A stretch of DNA of 64,000 nt, taken from the NCBI RefSeq assembly GCF_027595985.1, contig NC_073311.1, forward strand, positions 27,617,892 to 27,681,891, written 5' to 3'. The translations under genes were made by a program, and so were the position numbers. The notes below the pieces were generated by a model. The model worked only from the letters and a program-made list of their open reading frames with translations. It was not told the origin of the DNA and did no database searches. Source of the stretch: Sorex araneus. Its lineage: Eukaryota; Chordata; Mammalia; Eulipotyphla; Soricidae. Numbering within the stretch: the stretch's first letter is position 1; each line of letters starts with the position of its first letter. Shown here piece after piece: positions 32,991 through 44,865 of this stretch.

Positions 32991-33837
32991 GATGTAGTGA
33001 AAAAAAACCTCTAGATCACATTAATTTTTTTCCCTTTATTCCCTAAATGTCACATATTAAACTCATCAGGGGTATATAAGTAGATATTTCTTGTTCAAGT
33101 AAAAATGGACACATGGCTATATTTTGTGACTCTCAATTTCCTGTTAATAGAGAATTTGGAAAGCAAAACCGCTCTCAAAAAGCTAACTCAGGGATAACTT
33201 GGCCAGTGAGTACATTTAAGTATGTTCTGCTAAATTTGGCCTGACCCAAGCAGTAACTCCATCTGGGTTCCATACACTGTCTCTTTAATTTCTACAGACT
33301 TCAAAATGATGAAGAATCTCCATTCACAGACTTCTAATCACCTTTAGAACTCTTCCTGTCCCCACGACAGCATATTTAATACTGACATTTTAGATGATAA
33401 TTTATGTTATGTAACTTTTTAAAAATCTATTTCTCTTTACAAATGTTTTGATTTCACATACCCAGAATATCATCTGATGATTTTCATTTCCATCTGGTAT
33501 TGATCTTTCTTTTCCTTTCCATGTAAACACTGATTGATTTTCAGTAACTGGTTCTCAGTGCATAGAGAAAGATTGTGATTCAGGGAATGCTTCGTCAGGT
33601 AGATATTTATTATCTTTTTCAATAGTTGACTTTACCAAGAAATTTATAAAGTAGAAGATAAATCGATACTCCTACTCTTTGTTTTCTCAGTAGTATAACT
33701 TTAATAAAAATTACATATCAAATTTTTGTTAACAAATCATTGGGTCCTAAATGTTAGTTTTATATATAATAATACAAAATTGACATAACCATGTTAACAT
33801 AAATAAAAAACAGACATTTGTAAATACAAAAAAAAAA
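32991..33837. other. Unique sequence, no feature seen
   Basis: No recognised repeat or gene. Confidence 0.5.
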
Positions 33838-33839
33838 AT

Positions 33840-34087
33840 CAGTGTCACTGTCATCCCATTGTTCGTCGATTTACTTGATCAGGCACCAGTAATGTTTCTA
33901 TTCCTCCCAGCCCTGAGATTTTAGCAGCCTCTCCTTACTCCTCTTTCCCAATGATTGGAGGCTCTTTCAGGGTCAGGGAAATGAAACCTATCATTACTGT
34001 TTTTGACTTATCTAATACACCATGAGTAGCTTGCCAGGCTCTGCCTGTGCTGGTGAGATACTAGCTTGCTGGAGTCTCCGAAAGTTT
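33840..34087 (-). repeat. Long-B element, minus strand, headless
   Basis: cagtgtcactgtcatcccattg, then the extra module in reverse (gattttagcagcctctcc, caatgattggaggctctttc, gggaaatgaaacc), then the SINE-B body to gctggagtctccgaaag. It stops there with no tRNA head and passes into a TA/TATG array. Confidence 0.88.
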
Positions 34088-34250
34088 TATATATATATAT
34101 GTATATATATATATACATATATAAAGCTATATATTATATTTATATATACAAAACTTTATATTTATATATAAAAATCTGTGTGTATACATATACACATATA
34201 TATGTGTGTATATGAGTAATATATATACATATATATTACTCTCTATGATT
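34088..34250. repeat. (TA)n/(TATG)n microsatellite
   Basis: Runs of tatatata, tgtgtata and atacatata with partial palindromes (tatatacatatataaagc). It abuts the 5'-truncated side of a long-B element. Confidence 0.88.
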
Positions 34251-34493
34251 TGTTGCCTACTGTTTGAACTCCATCAATTATGGTGTGACAATTATGGAAA
34301 ATGGGTAGGAAATATATTATAATGTGTGAAAATAGATTATAATGAATGAAAACAGCCTGGTGCAGAGTCCCAAAAGAATATATAAAATAATATAATGATC
34401 TTTTGCAGTTTAAGCGCTGTTTATAAATGTGTCACAATTCCAGTTACAGAGTTATGCTCAGGCATGTTTCATATTCCTGAGAGCCTTCTTTTC

Positions 34494-34658
34494 TTTTAAT
34501 TGTTAAAAAATTTTATTTAGACATCATTATTCATGATTGAGTTTCAGGTATGCAATATTTCAACACCAATTCCTTCACAATGTCCACTTCCCTCTGCCAA
34601 TACCTCCCCTTCCCACCCCCTACTTCTCCCACCCACCAATATGAGGCTCTTTGCAAAA
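34494..34658 (-). mobile_element. Short LINE-1 3' end insert, minus strand, 11-bp TSD
   Basis: T-rich start, then gagtttcaggtatgcaatatttcaacacc and ccttcacaatgtccacttccc resemble a reverse-complement LINE-1 3' UTR. gccttcttttc flanks it at 34483-34493 and 34659-34669, so it is a 5'-truncated insertion of about 165 bp. Confidence 0.75.
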
Positions 34659-34734
34659 GCCTTCTTTTCAATTGCTACCCAATAGTGAAGTCAAGCCATG
34701 GCTAGCCCTACATTTAATCCAATTTTTGTTTTCC

Positions 34735-34915
34735 TTTGTTTGTTTGCTTGTTTGTTTGTTTGTTTGATTTTGGACTCTCAGGGCTTGTTCCTGACTCTGT
34801 GCTCAGGGACCACTCCTGGCAGACTTGGGGGACCCTATGAGATATTGGGGATAAGACCTGATGAGCTGCTTGCAAGGCAGAAGCCCTACCTGCTATACTA
34901 TCACTCTGGCTCCCG
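34735..34915 (-). repeat. Diverged SINE-A, minus strand
   Basis: tttgtttgtttgtttg tail, ggcttgttcctgactctgtgctcaggg, ggggaccctatgagatattgggg, tatactatcactctggctcc. Confidence 0.8.
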
Positions 34916-36095
34916 ATCCACCTATTTTAAAGCTTTGAGAAAGAGTTTTTTTAATTTTTAATTTGGTTAAGAATACAAATGGAAACCAATTAGTTGAAAA
35001 ACATTTTTAGCTATGATTTTTATTATTATCATTTCTTATTATTTTACTAATTAATATTATATCTAGGCACTGTAATTTACAATACTGTTAATGGTAGGGT
35101 TACCTCTGTTTATTATAAAGAATAGAATATAAAATTAAAGAAGCTCTGTAGAGTGAATAATGCAGATAATATGTAAAACTTAATAAGATGCTATATGATG
35201 CAATAGAGCATTGCTTTGATTAGAATTGTGATCACAAAGATATAACAAACCTAAAAGTTCAGAGACTTATACAAATAACAACATTTTTCATTGAGGTAAT
35301 TATTTCTAGACCAGATGCTCATAGCTACCATTAACATTGTTTTCAGTCTTAAGTTAAAAAAACAATTTCGAAAATGTAAATAAATCAAGCATTTGATACA
35401 AAACAAACCTTAGGATCATTTAAAGCAAATTTCTCCTCTTCAGAGTACTAACACATCTGAATATTCCTTCCTTACCTACAACAGTTTATGCAGGTTATAG
35501 TGCAATTTCAAAGAGCAGATGGTTACACACATATTATAGATAAGGGCAGGGGAATCAGTAATACACCAACTGGGATGGTGGTTCCAAGAAAACTTGCAAT
35601 TTCAGCAATATCTACGGAGATTGAATGTTTATGAGCAGCAAGGAAAGGAAGAATGAACAGGAGGCAAAACCCTTAATATGAAAAAGGAAAAGTTAATGTG
35701 GCAGGTGGTATGAGCATTTCAATGCTTCCCTGAGGAGAAAGTAAATGCATTTGATTATTGTGTTGCTTCATAATATGCATGCCATTGGAGGAGTGAAATG
35801 TGTCCACAAGTTCTATAATGAGACAGGAAGAGGCTCGTTTACCAGTAAGAATATCTTAACACTGCATATACAATGAACCCTGTCTTCTTCACTCAATTTT
35901 CCTACCTATTTTGTTGAGCTTGTGGTTTTATCCCCTGTCATTTATTTAAAGCAACAATAGTAAGTTTATTAATACATGTTTCACATTATTCATGTGTAGT
36001 TAATGTCCTTATTTCTTTATAACATCTTATTATCAGAATTGAACATCTTATTATCAGAAAAAGATTCAGAATAAACAGTAGAGTCTGCATGTGAT
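34916..36095. other. Unique sequence, no feature seen
   Basis: About 1.2 kb with no recognised element. Confidence 0.5.
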
Positions 36096-36099
36096 TCCT

Positions 36100-36205
36100 G
36101 ATACGCATTTTGTCATTAAATTTACACATTTCCTCATCTGTGGATAGGGATACTAAAAGTTCCTGCCTCACAGATTTGTTGTGATGATTTAACATGCATC
36201 AATCT
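36100..36205 (+). repeat. MIR fragment
   Basis: tttcctcatctgtggatagggatactaaaagttcctgcctcacagatttgttgtgatgatttaacatgc follows the MIR order 'tttcctcatctgtaaaatggg ... cctacctcatagggttgttgtgaggatt'. An old mammal-wide SINE. Confidence 0.75.
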
Positions 36206-36511
36206 TGACACAGATTAATTATAATTGGAAACATAAGGCACTGGAAGACCGCTGCTCTCTGTTGGCTATTTGGTATTATTTTAGTATTGATGAACTGCTG
36301 TCATTTATTGTGTATGTAGTACCACAGATCACTTACTGCTAATTTCATACTGTATATTATTAGAAAAGAAGTTGATATATAATGTATACATATATTTTCT
36401 GAGTCCCTTGTAACCTAAAGGCCAAGTTAATTCAGCAATTATAGAAGGTTATTTATTGATTTAACTGACATTTGTATGATTTTTGATTTTTGGACTTGTT
36501 TTAAATTCAGA
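36206..36511. other. Unique sequence, no feature seen
   Basis: No recognised element. Confidence 0.5.
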
Positions 36512-36527
36512 CCTTAAGTATAACTTT

Positions 36528-36708
36528 TTTTTTTTTTTTTTTTTTTGCTTTTTGGGTCACACCCAGCTATGCTCAGGGGTTACTCCTGGTTTTGCACTCA
36601 GGAATTACTCCTGGCAGTGCTTAGGGGACCATATGGGATGCCGGGGATCGAACCCGGGTCGGGCGCGTGCAAGGCAAACGCCTACCCGCTGTGCTATCGC
36701 TCCGGCCC
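36528..36708 (-). repeat. SINE-A, minus strand, young copy with 16-bp TSD
   Basis: Long poly-T, gctttttgggtcacacccagc to gtgctatcgctccggccc, with CpGs retained in the head region (gatcgaacccgggtcgggcgcg). Target duplication ccttaagtataacttt at 36512-36527 and 36709-36724 is perfect. Retained CpGs and tail suggest a recent insertion. Confidence 0.97.
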
Positions 36709-36724
36709 CCTTAAGTATAACTTT

Positions 36725-37705
36725 GTACCTCTGAAAACACCATGTCTGTTACAGAAATTCTCAGTTATTGTTGAGTAAATGCAGAAATTCCTGGTCGTTT
36801 GAGAATAGTAGTAAAGCCTTTTCATAGTTTCTTTTACTTCTACCATTTGTTTAACTTAAAAATGATATAGTACTGTAGGAAAAGAATCTCAGAAGTTAAA
36901 CTAAAATAGGAAGGTAAGAAAAAGCCCTTATACTTTGATAATATCTCTTCTATTCAGTTCTAACCCAGAAGCCAAAATCTGGTAGGCAACAATAGCTACA
37001 TAATATAATAGAGTGTAATTGCTAATGCAATTAAAATTGTTCTAGCTCGACATTGGACACTTTCTACATTAGACAGAATTTTTTATGGAAAGAGAAAAAA
37101 ACTTTATTGTTTGAATGAGAATATACAAATATATGAAGGATATTTTAATAGAAAATTATATTAAAATTATACTATATTAATTGTATAAAATTATATTAAT
37201 ATAAAATTATATCCTTAATATGTCAATATTAAGGATATATTAAGAGACAAATTTAATATATTACATAATATATACCACAGTATTTGATTATATAGGTCAA
37301 TTACATAAATATCAGTTATATAAATATATATTCTTAAAAAGAGATTGGCTCACAGAATTTTAGAACTTAGTCCCAAGATTCGTAATGTGAGAACCACGAG
37401 ATGCACTACATTGATCAGTCCAAGGGCTGACAGTTTCAAGACTCAGGAAGAGCCAGTGTTTAATTTCATAGTTGAAGAAAAGATTAATGTCCAAGTCTGA
37501 AAGCAGTTGACAGGAGTAATTCATTCCTACTCAAAGATTAAATCTTTTTTGTTCTATTCAGGCCTTTAACTGATTGAATGAGACCCAGGCTCATTAGGGA
37601 AAGTAACCTGTTTTATGTATTCTGTCAAGTCAAATGTTAATCATATAAAAAACATCATGATATGAAGTACCCAAAATTATGTTTCACTAAATATTTGAGC
37701 ATCCC
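36725..37705. other. Unique sequence with AT-rich hairpin tract
   Basis: 37130-37330 is very AT-rich and holds a 14-bp-arm hairpin (see 37208-37239). The rest is unrecognised. Confidence 0.5.
37208..37239. repeat. Perfect inverted repeat, 14-bp arms, 4-base loop
   Basis: tatatccttaatat, loop gtca, then atattaaggatata. The arms pair perfectly. No U-run or gene lies beside it, so it is not called a terminator. Confidence 0.9.
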
Positions 37706-37707
37706 TT

Positions 37708-37868
37708 GGGGCTGGAGAGATAGTCCAGTGTGTAGGGTGCTTGCTTTGCATGTGACCAACTAAGTCTGATCCCGGTACTCCAATAATCTCCGAAGTCCCT
37801 TCCTGAGTGATCCCTGAGCTCAGAACCAGTAGTAAATGCAAAAAACAGTGAGTTGCGGCTGCCCCAAA
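37708..37868 (+). repeat. Diverged SINE-A
   Basis: ggggctggagagatagtcca head, taagtctgatcccggtactcc B-box region, tgatccctgagctcagaacc body, then atgcaaaaaacagtg. Confidence 0.85.
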
Positions 37869-38799
37869 CTAAAATATAAAAATAATGTAAACATATTTTG
37901 TTATTCCAAGAGATAGTCAACTTGGCACATAAAATTTGAAATCCTGATAACTATCAGTATAATTAGAAAATGATAGGAGATAAGCAATGGGATGAATAGA
38001 GAAAGGGATAAATATAATAAGTAGCAAGCAAATAATTAGTTCTAATATTTGTGATTCAGAAGTTATACTATAGCATAATATTGGAAACTCTTTTGTAACT
38101 ATGCAAAATAAGACGTTGTTTTACCAGTGGGTTGACTCATTGAAGGCGATCTTTATTCAGTCTCATGAAGTGTTCTATTTTTCTCCCATATTATTTATGA
38201 ATTCAGTCCTGGCATTGAGGCTTTAATCTATTTTGAGTTCACTTTTGAGCATGGGCTGAGAAAGGTGTCTAAGTTTATTTTTTTAACTTGTGACCAGGTT
38301 GGGGCTTGTTTTTAGTTTTTTTTTTATTTGAATTCACAGAAATGAAGAAATGATTTTCCAATGCAATTACATCAACTATGGAAATCCATAATATTCTTTG
38401 AAAATTGACTCTTAAATAAAAAAAATTCTGGTTTATAATGTTTGCCAGTTTTTCTGCTAGAAGTATTCCCCACAATTCACTTCTTTTAAACTAAAACCAG
38501 CTCTCAATTTTCCTAAATACATGGCAATCGGTTTTCACAAACTACTTATAGTTTCTCATTCAAGCTTATGCTCTATATGTTCAGTTGTCTCTATCAGGAT
38601 TACTTTTATGATCTGCAACTATTTCATGAGTGAGCCCATGTATTGACAGACATCTCATGTAAAAAAAATCTCTCTTGACATTGATCCAACTTCTTTTCCT
38701 CCTGAAATTTGCCCCTGAATAGATACTAATCACAGTTCAAAAACTGTACAATTATAAACCAACACTTGCTGCCACATACCATTTATTCAAAGGCTTCTT
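37869..38799. other. Mostly unique sequence
   Basis: Around 38150-38290, phrases such as gaattcagtcctggcattgaggc and gagttcacttttgagcatggg faintly recall antisense LINE-1 text. The similarity is too weak to bound an element. Confidence 0.4.
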
Positions 38800-38970
38800 A
38801 TTTTTTTGTTTTGTTTTGTTTGGGAGCCACGCCCGTCCGTGGTCAGGGTTTCCCTCAGACTCTGCTCAGGGATCACTCTTGGTCAGTTCAGGAAACTATA
38901 TGGGAAATGGGATCAAATCTGGATTAACTGTGTGCAAGGCAAGCACTCTGCCTCCTGTACTATTACTCCT
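38800..38970 (-). repeat. Diverged SINE-A, minus strand
   Basis: gttttgttttgtttgggagccacgcccgtcc, tctgctcagggatcactcttgg, tgtgcaaggcaagcactctg, gtactattactcctg. Confidence 0.8.
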
Positions 38971-40065
38971 GATAATATTTAGAGGCTTTAAGGCAGTTTC
39001 TATGTCATTTTTTTCCAGCTTAAGCATAACAACTTTCCAACTGTTTCTTTCTTTCATAGTCCTTAACAACTGATTATATTTCTGTAGGTGTACTATAATT
39101 AACTGCCAATGGGGTCTGAAAATTAACACATAGCTCCAGATGTGGTCTGGGCAAAGCAAGGAGCAGGAGAATTATTACTTTGCTTTCCCTGGCCACTATA
39201 ATTTTGCTAATGCAGTTTGAGGATTTATTAGATATTTTGGCTGCCACATCACACACTTGGCTTATACAGAATTATAAACCAAGTCCATCCACCCAGGTGT
39301 CATCTTCTTCTTTTTTGAAAAACTAAATCATAGTTAAGCAAGATTTCTCTCATCCTGTACTTGTATAATTAATCTATATACCTAAATGCAGGTGTTTACA
39401 TTAATATTTTTGAATTTCATCTTTAATTAGACTGTTTATCAAATAGCAATGCAACTGAACCCACAGTCTATCAGCCCTTCTCACTTTTTTGGATGTGGTA
39501 TTTTCAGATATAAATTGCACATTGTCTCATTTAATTCAAAGGGAAAAAGGCTACATTTTCAAAATAATAAGACTGAATTAAGAACATATCTATCGGAAGC
39601 AGCATGTGGAAGTAAACTTAAGATTACTAGTTTTCTCCTGAGATGTACCATTTTTCTTTTATGACATCCATCATTCTGTAACAATGATCTATATCCCAGA
39701 AAACACAGACATTTTATACCACCACTCACATCCAAAATGCATTTTTCAATTAGATGACAACTCCACCTACAGAATCCAATTTCTCTGTCCCAATACTTCA
39801 GCCTAAGACTTCAAAGTAACTGGAGTAGTAATTCACATTCCTTCCTGTGATAGCATTTATTATCTGGTGACTCAGCAGAAGAAGGAAGCAACCAAAGGTT
39901 TATATAGATTTGGACAAATTCATCCTTATCTCACATAAAGATTACTAAGAAGATTACATCATTCCCAATTAGCTGGGAATGTTTATTTAACTAGCTCCAG
40001 AAAGTTCAAAATAAAGTCACCAATGCTTGCTGTATATCATTTCTCCAGTGAAGAATATTCTGAAA
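38971..40065. other. Unique sequence, no feature seen
   Basis: About 1.1 kb with no recognised repeat or gene. Confidence 0.5.
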
Positions 40066-40078
40066 TTATGTTTATGTG

Positions 40079-40325
40079 CTGCTGGAGTGATAGCACAGAA
40101 GGTAGGGCGTTTGCCTTGCATGCAACTGACCCGGGTTCAATTCCTTCATCTCTCTTAGAGACCCTGGCAAGCTACAGAGAGTATCCCGCCCACACAGCAG
40201 AGTCTGGCAAGCTACACGTGGAATATTCTATATACCAAAAATGGTAACAACATGTCTTATAATGGAGATGTCACTGGTGCCAGCTCGAGCAAATCGACGA
40301 ACAATGAGATGACAGTGCTACAGTG
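40079..40325 (+). repeat. SINE-B, plus strand
   Basis: ctgctggagtgatagcacag head, gggttcaattccttcatctc, gagaccctggcaagctacag, taccaaaaatggtaac, end gatgacagtgctacagtgc. tatgttta occurs on both sides. No A tail. Confidence 0.93.
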
Positions 40326-41282
40326 CTATGTTTATTTTGCATATCAAAATATTTCTATTCATTTTGCATATCAAAATAAATATATGCTAGTATTAACCTA
40401 TGTTGTGATATACTTCTATATGTGGTATACACACCTCCTTAACTCACTTCTTAAAACAGATACCTGTTTCAATTATTTAATTTTTCATAAAGAACTGAAA
40501 ATTCTTGATATGGTTTTATAAATGTTTGCATATGTATCTTAAATGATAATTTTCTCTATAAGCTGCTGTGATAATTGATTTTAGGACTAAAATAACTAAA
40601 GTATTGCTGCATCATTAGTGAAATAAAATAACTAGCAGCAAAGGTTTTCCCAGCATTCTCAAATAAAAGACAAGTTTTTTACCTTTTTATTCCCATAGTC
40701 TAATATATTAAATAATCCCACTCCTAGTATCCAATATAATCTATTCCAGCTTGCATCTTAGTTTTATTGTTTCCACTTGTGATGCCCGATGTTTGTATTT
40801 TATCTATCCAGGTCTTTCATATCAAACCCAAATTCCAAATAAACCTTATCTCAAAGTCCTTCTCTTTTTTCATTCCTGACCCTCATTCCTTTTATGTGTT
40901 TTCTCAAGTACTGATACACTCAAAATGATGTAAATCAAATAAGCTATTGTATACTAGTGTTCAAAGTTTCTGATCCTCTTTTGATGCCTTTATATTTACA
41001 TAATAACATCATACTGGGGATGGAACTCTCAGCCTCAAATAATTCACAGATTCCTTTAGGGCAATTGTGTGATAAAGCTAAATAAAGCTCCTTTACAGGG
41101 AGCTTCTTCGGACTGCTCTCCATATTTGCAACAGATACATGACTCTTTGTATCCTAGGATGCTGAAGGACTCCATCATGCCCCAACAGGTGTTGTGCAAG
41201 TCTTTATCTGGTGAGCTCTCCTTTGAACATTGCTTCTCTGGAAACACCTTTTTTTTTCATTTTTAAGTATCAGTTGTTTCAG
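40326..41282. other. Unique sequence with an 18-bp local direct repeat
   Basis: attttgcatatcaaaata appears twice near 40333-40378, about 28 bases apart. Nothing else is recognised. Confidence 0.5.
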
Positions 41283-41297
41283 CTCAACTGTTACTTT

Positions 41298-41490
41298 TTT
41301 TTCCTCTTTTTTTTTTTTTTTTTTTTTTTAGGGGGGTCATACCCTGGGATGCACAAGGGTTTTTTCTGGCTCATGCACTCAAGAGTTACTCCTGGCGGTG
41401 CTCAGGTGAACATATGGGATGCTGGGAATCGAACCCAGGTCGGCCGTGTGCAAGGCAAATGCTCTACCCACTGTGCTATCGCTCCAGTCC
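41298..41490 (-). repeat. SINE-A, minus strand, 15-bp TSD
   Basis: Poly-T, ggggtcataccctgggatgc to gctatcgctccagtcc. ctcaactgttacttt is perfect at 41283-41297 and 41491-41505. Confidence 0.96.
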
Positions 41491-41539
41491 CTCAACTGTT
41501 ACTTTCTTAATGAAACCAGTCTTGTGCTCATAACCTGTG

Positions 41540-41542
<3 letters not shown>

Positions 41543-41601
<59 letters not shown>
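41543..41601. repeat. (CT)n microsatellite
   Basis: About 29 uninterrupted ct units. Confidence 0.98.
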
Positions 41602-41603
<2 letters not shown>

Positions 41604-41694
41604 CTGTCTTAGGGGCTTGTGTAAATGGTTGTAATAGAGCACAGATTTGAAAGTTTTATAGATTGCCATGAAATCAATCCTTCCAGTTTAAACT

Positions 41695-41830
41695 GGGCAA
41701 CTATAAAGTTATTTATTCATCCTAAAGCCCAGTCTTTAATGAGTCAATGAGTATAATTTCTCCTTTCTGTGAAAACTGTGAAGATTAAATTGTTTCAAGC
41801 AACACAAAGTGATTAGCATTCAGAGTAACA
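41695..41830 (+). repeat. MIR-like fragment
   Basis: tataatttctcctttctgtgaaaactgtgaagattaaattg, then acaaagtgattagcattcag parallels MIR 'tttcctcatctgtaaaatg ... gaggattaaatgagataatg ... aagtgcttagcacag'. aataaatacttaataaatgttcactat at about 42107-42133 may be its tail, beyond a SINE-A. Confidence 0.55.
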
Positions 41831-41887
41831 CAGGACCTTCTGTGACTGGCAAATCCTTTTTGAATACAGGTTTTTGAAACCAGGTCA

Positions 41888-42062
41888 TTTTTTGTTGCAC
41901 TTTGGTTTGGGGCCATACCAGAAAGTGTTCAGACTTACTCCTGACTCTGTGCTCAGGGATCACTCCTGGTGAGTTTCGAGGACCACATGAGGTGTCAAAG
42001 GTTGAACTCCAGTTAGTATGCATAGGACAAGTACCCTGTCCATTGAACTATTGCTCAAACCC
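41888..42062 (-). repeat. Diverged SINE-A, minus strand
   Basis: tttggggccataccagaaag, actcctgactctgtgctcaggg, gaggaccacatgaggtgtc, gaactattgctcaaaccct. It appears to lie inside a MIR remnant. Confidence 0.8.
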
Positions 42063-42139
42063 TGAGATCCTGAGATCAGGCCATTACTTAAATTGAGAGT
42101 GTAATGTTAAATAAATACTTAATAAATGTTCACTATAAA

Positions 42140-42465
42140 ACTGAGGGAAGCACCTCGACTAAAAGAGAGCTAATGCTTACTGATGATGACATTAAGAAAA
42201 AAGTAAGGGGAATATTGTTTTTAATCTCTTTTAGATTGGGTCCTTGACTTATTTTATGTTTGACCTATAGTATGACTTTAGGAAGTTTATTTAATTTTCA
42301 GTCCATTTTATAAAAGCAGTAGCCAAACTTAGGTTAGAATTTACATAGAGAAGAGTAGAAAAGTTAATTAAAAATAAACAATTCCAATTAAGAATATTTT
42401 TCAAGACTTGGAAGTTAGCTATCTCAAAGGTTTTGGCACATGCTTTCATTCTCTAGCATCAAACA
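42140..42465. other. Unique sequence, no feature seen
   Basis: No recognised element. Confidence 0.5.
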
Positions 42466-42467
42466 AC

Positions 42468-42535
42468 TTCCTGAGCACTGGAGCTGAAATAATCCCTGCA
42501 CACCATTAGATATTGTCTATGTACCAAAAAAAAAG
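42468..42535 (+). repeat. SINE-A 3' fragment, diverged
   Basis: cttcctgagcactggagctg, ataatccctgcacaccattag and accaaaaaaaaa match only the 3' third of SINE-A. Confidence 0.5.
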
Positions 42536-42539
42536 GGTG

Positions 42540-42967
42540 AAAGAAGCAAAAATAAAATCTTCAATGCCCTTTTTGTTCTTTCATTCATTTTCAGATATAT
42601 GAAATCATAGAAGGAAACATTATTATGCTAATGTGACAACTTGTTAAATTAAAACATATGGCAATTTCAAAATGCTACAATGAAAATCAATAGTTATTTA
42701 GAATCAATTATGCAAGCTTATTGTCATGCTATAAATTAAGCCAGCCTCTTGTTTAACGAAAAACATCAAAAATAATTTACTCTGTGGTAATTGAGGCTAA
42801 ACTGAAAAATTTCATTTCATTCTCAAAAACAAAAATAATGGTACCCATAAATTTGGAAGTGTGTTTGTTTCTGTTGACAAAAAATTACTTTTAACTACTG
42901 AGGATTGTTTATTTGGCTTCAACTATAGACACAATGGCAAAATTAAGTTCAAAGATATTTCAAGTTC
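42540..42967. other. Unique sequence, no feature seen
   Basis: AT-rich, unrecognised. Confidence 0.5.
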
Positions 42968-42979
42968 CTACAATCACAA

Positions 42980-43236
42980 GGACTGGAGCGATAGCACAGC
43001 AGGTAGGTATTTTGCCTTGCATTTGGCTGACCCGGGCTCGATTCCTCTGTCCCTCTCAGAGAGCCCAGCAAGCTACCGAAAATATTCCGCCCACTTAGCA
43101 GGGCCTGGCAAGCTACCCACGGTGTATTTGATATGCCAAAAACAGTAACAAGTCTCACAATGGAGAAGTTACTGGTGCCCGCTTGAGCAAATCGACGAAC
43201 AATGGGATGACAGTGCTACCGTGATATGATACAGTG
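42980..43236 (+). repeat. SINE-B, plus strand, 12-bp TSD
   Basis: ggactggagcgatagcacag head, cccgggctcgattcctctg, body to gggatgacagtgctaccg, then tgatatgatacagtg. ctacaatcacaa flanks at 42968-42979 and 43237-43248. The 3' end has a small duplicated acagtgctac instead of an A tail. Confidence 0.95.
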
Positions 43237-43248
43237 CTACAATCACAA

Positions 43249-43640
43249 ACTTATTCAATTTTCTTCCTAGTTCTATATTCTGAAGGTCTTTATGCCTACT
43301 CTTCTTGAGTCAAGGAAATTTATTTACTGTAAAATGGTGCCAAAAGTGAAAGTAGAAAGGGTGTTCAAACATATTTTCTCTGGTTGTCAATGAGCAACTA
43401 TTCCCTGATAAAATCTAGGAGTAATTTCAGTTGTGTGGGTAGTGGTGAAAGATGTGTATCACTCATTGAAAGATGTGTATGTTCCCTTAAAGCCACATGT
43501 ACTCAGCTATAATATGATAACTTTAAAAAAATTCAGAAAGTGCCAGATCTTTCTAAAGTCAGATAAGGAATGTCTATAGAGACAGATTTCCAAGGAATCA
43601 GTTTATGCCATTATAGCTCAAAGAGCGATAAAGTTCACAC
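43249..43640. other. Unique sequence, no feature seen
   Basis: A local gaaagatgtgtat doublet near 43446-43480. Otherwise unrecognised. Confidence 0.5.
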
Positions 43641-43641
43641 T

Positions 43642-43878
43642 GTAGGGCTGTCGTCCCATTGTTCATTGATTTGCTTGAGCGGGCACCAGTAACATCTCCA
43701 TTGTGAGACTTGTTACTGTTTTTGGCATATCAGATATGCCATAGGTAGCTTTCCAGGCTCTGCTATATGGGATATTCTCAGTAGCTTGCTGGGCTCCCCG
43801 AGAGGGATGGAGGAATCGAACCCAGGTTGGTGGCGTGCATGGCAAAGTCCCTATCTGCTGTGCTATTGCTCCAGTCCA
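43642..43878 (-). repeat. SINE-B, minus strand
   Basis: gtagggctgtcgtcccattg to gtgctattgctccagtcc, with the full body in reverse (gcgggcaccagtaacatctc, cccgagagggatggagg). The tail gacagt is reduced. Confidence 0.94.
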
Positions 43879-44157
43879 ATAATTAAAAAAAAAACAATAA
43901 CATAAGAATAATGATATACTGGATCATTATTTCAATTTTAGAAAAGTTTTGATTGGTACTTAAAGGTTTTCTCTCATAGTGTCATCTCACACTATGTAAG
44001 TCAACTGTGTGTTTAACTGTTATATAGAAGTGCTATTAAATTGAATTAGTCTTAGGCAAGAGAAAATGCAAAAAGACAATAAAATGTATCTTTTGGTAAT
44101 TAAGTAAGATAAAATGGTAGCCTGGTTCTAGGATAGTTTATATAGAAAACAAAAAGA

Positions 44158-44345
44158 GAGGGTCAGAGTGATAGTACAGGGAGCAGGGTGTTTGCCTTGC
44201 ATGCGGGCAACCTGGGTTCAATCCCTGGCATCCCATATAATCCCCCAAGTACTGCCAGGAGTAATTCTTGAGTACAGAGCCAGGAATAACCCCCGAGCAT
44301 TGCTGAGTGTGACACAAAAAGAAAAAAAAAGAAAAAGAAAAGAAA
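44158..44345 (+). repeat. SINE-A, plus strand
   Basis: gagggtcagagtgatagtac head, gggttcaatccctggcatcc, end gtgacacaaaaagaaaaaaaaag. Flanks aaaagagag and aaaaggagag suggest a target duplication. Confidence 0.93.
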
Positions 44346-44815
44346 AGGAGAGTATATAGGAAGCATAATAGATTGTACGTATTAGTTATGAAAGATAACG
44401 CAGTTTCCACTTAACAGCTCCCAGTTTCCTATACCTACTAAATTATATTAGGTATTGGAATTTAGTAGGTATTGGAAATTAAAGATGCTGTGAAAATTTG
44501 GAGTTATCTAGTTGTTTTGTGATATTACTATCATTTATGATGGTACATTTAGCTTACACATGTGAAACTTTGCAAGGAAATATACACATAGAGTGATTGA
44601 ACATTGAGATTATGAGAATTTATACTGAGTGTATGTATAGAAGTTTGAAATAAAATACAAATAATAAAATCCAACTAATTATTCTGAATCAGAAAACTGA
44701 TGATAGAATAAAATAAATGAAGACTAAGAGGGATGAATTAAAAAACAAGGAACTAAGAGAAATAGTTTGGTGTCAGCTGGGTCAATATATAGAATCTTAA
44801 AACAGAACCCCGAGA
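44346..44815. other. Unique sequence, no feature seen
   Basis: Short local doublet (taggtattggaa) at 44450-44478. Otherwise unrecognised. Confidence 0.5.
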
Positions 44816-44818
44816 TCA

Positions 44819-44819
44819 G

Positions 44820-44865
<46 letters not shown>
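44819..44865. repeat. (CTAT)n microsatellite
   Basis: About 11 ctat units, followed by degenerate tctatttatc text. Confidence 0.97.
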
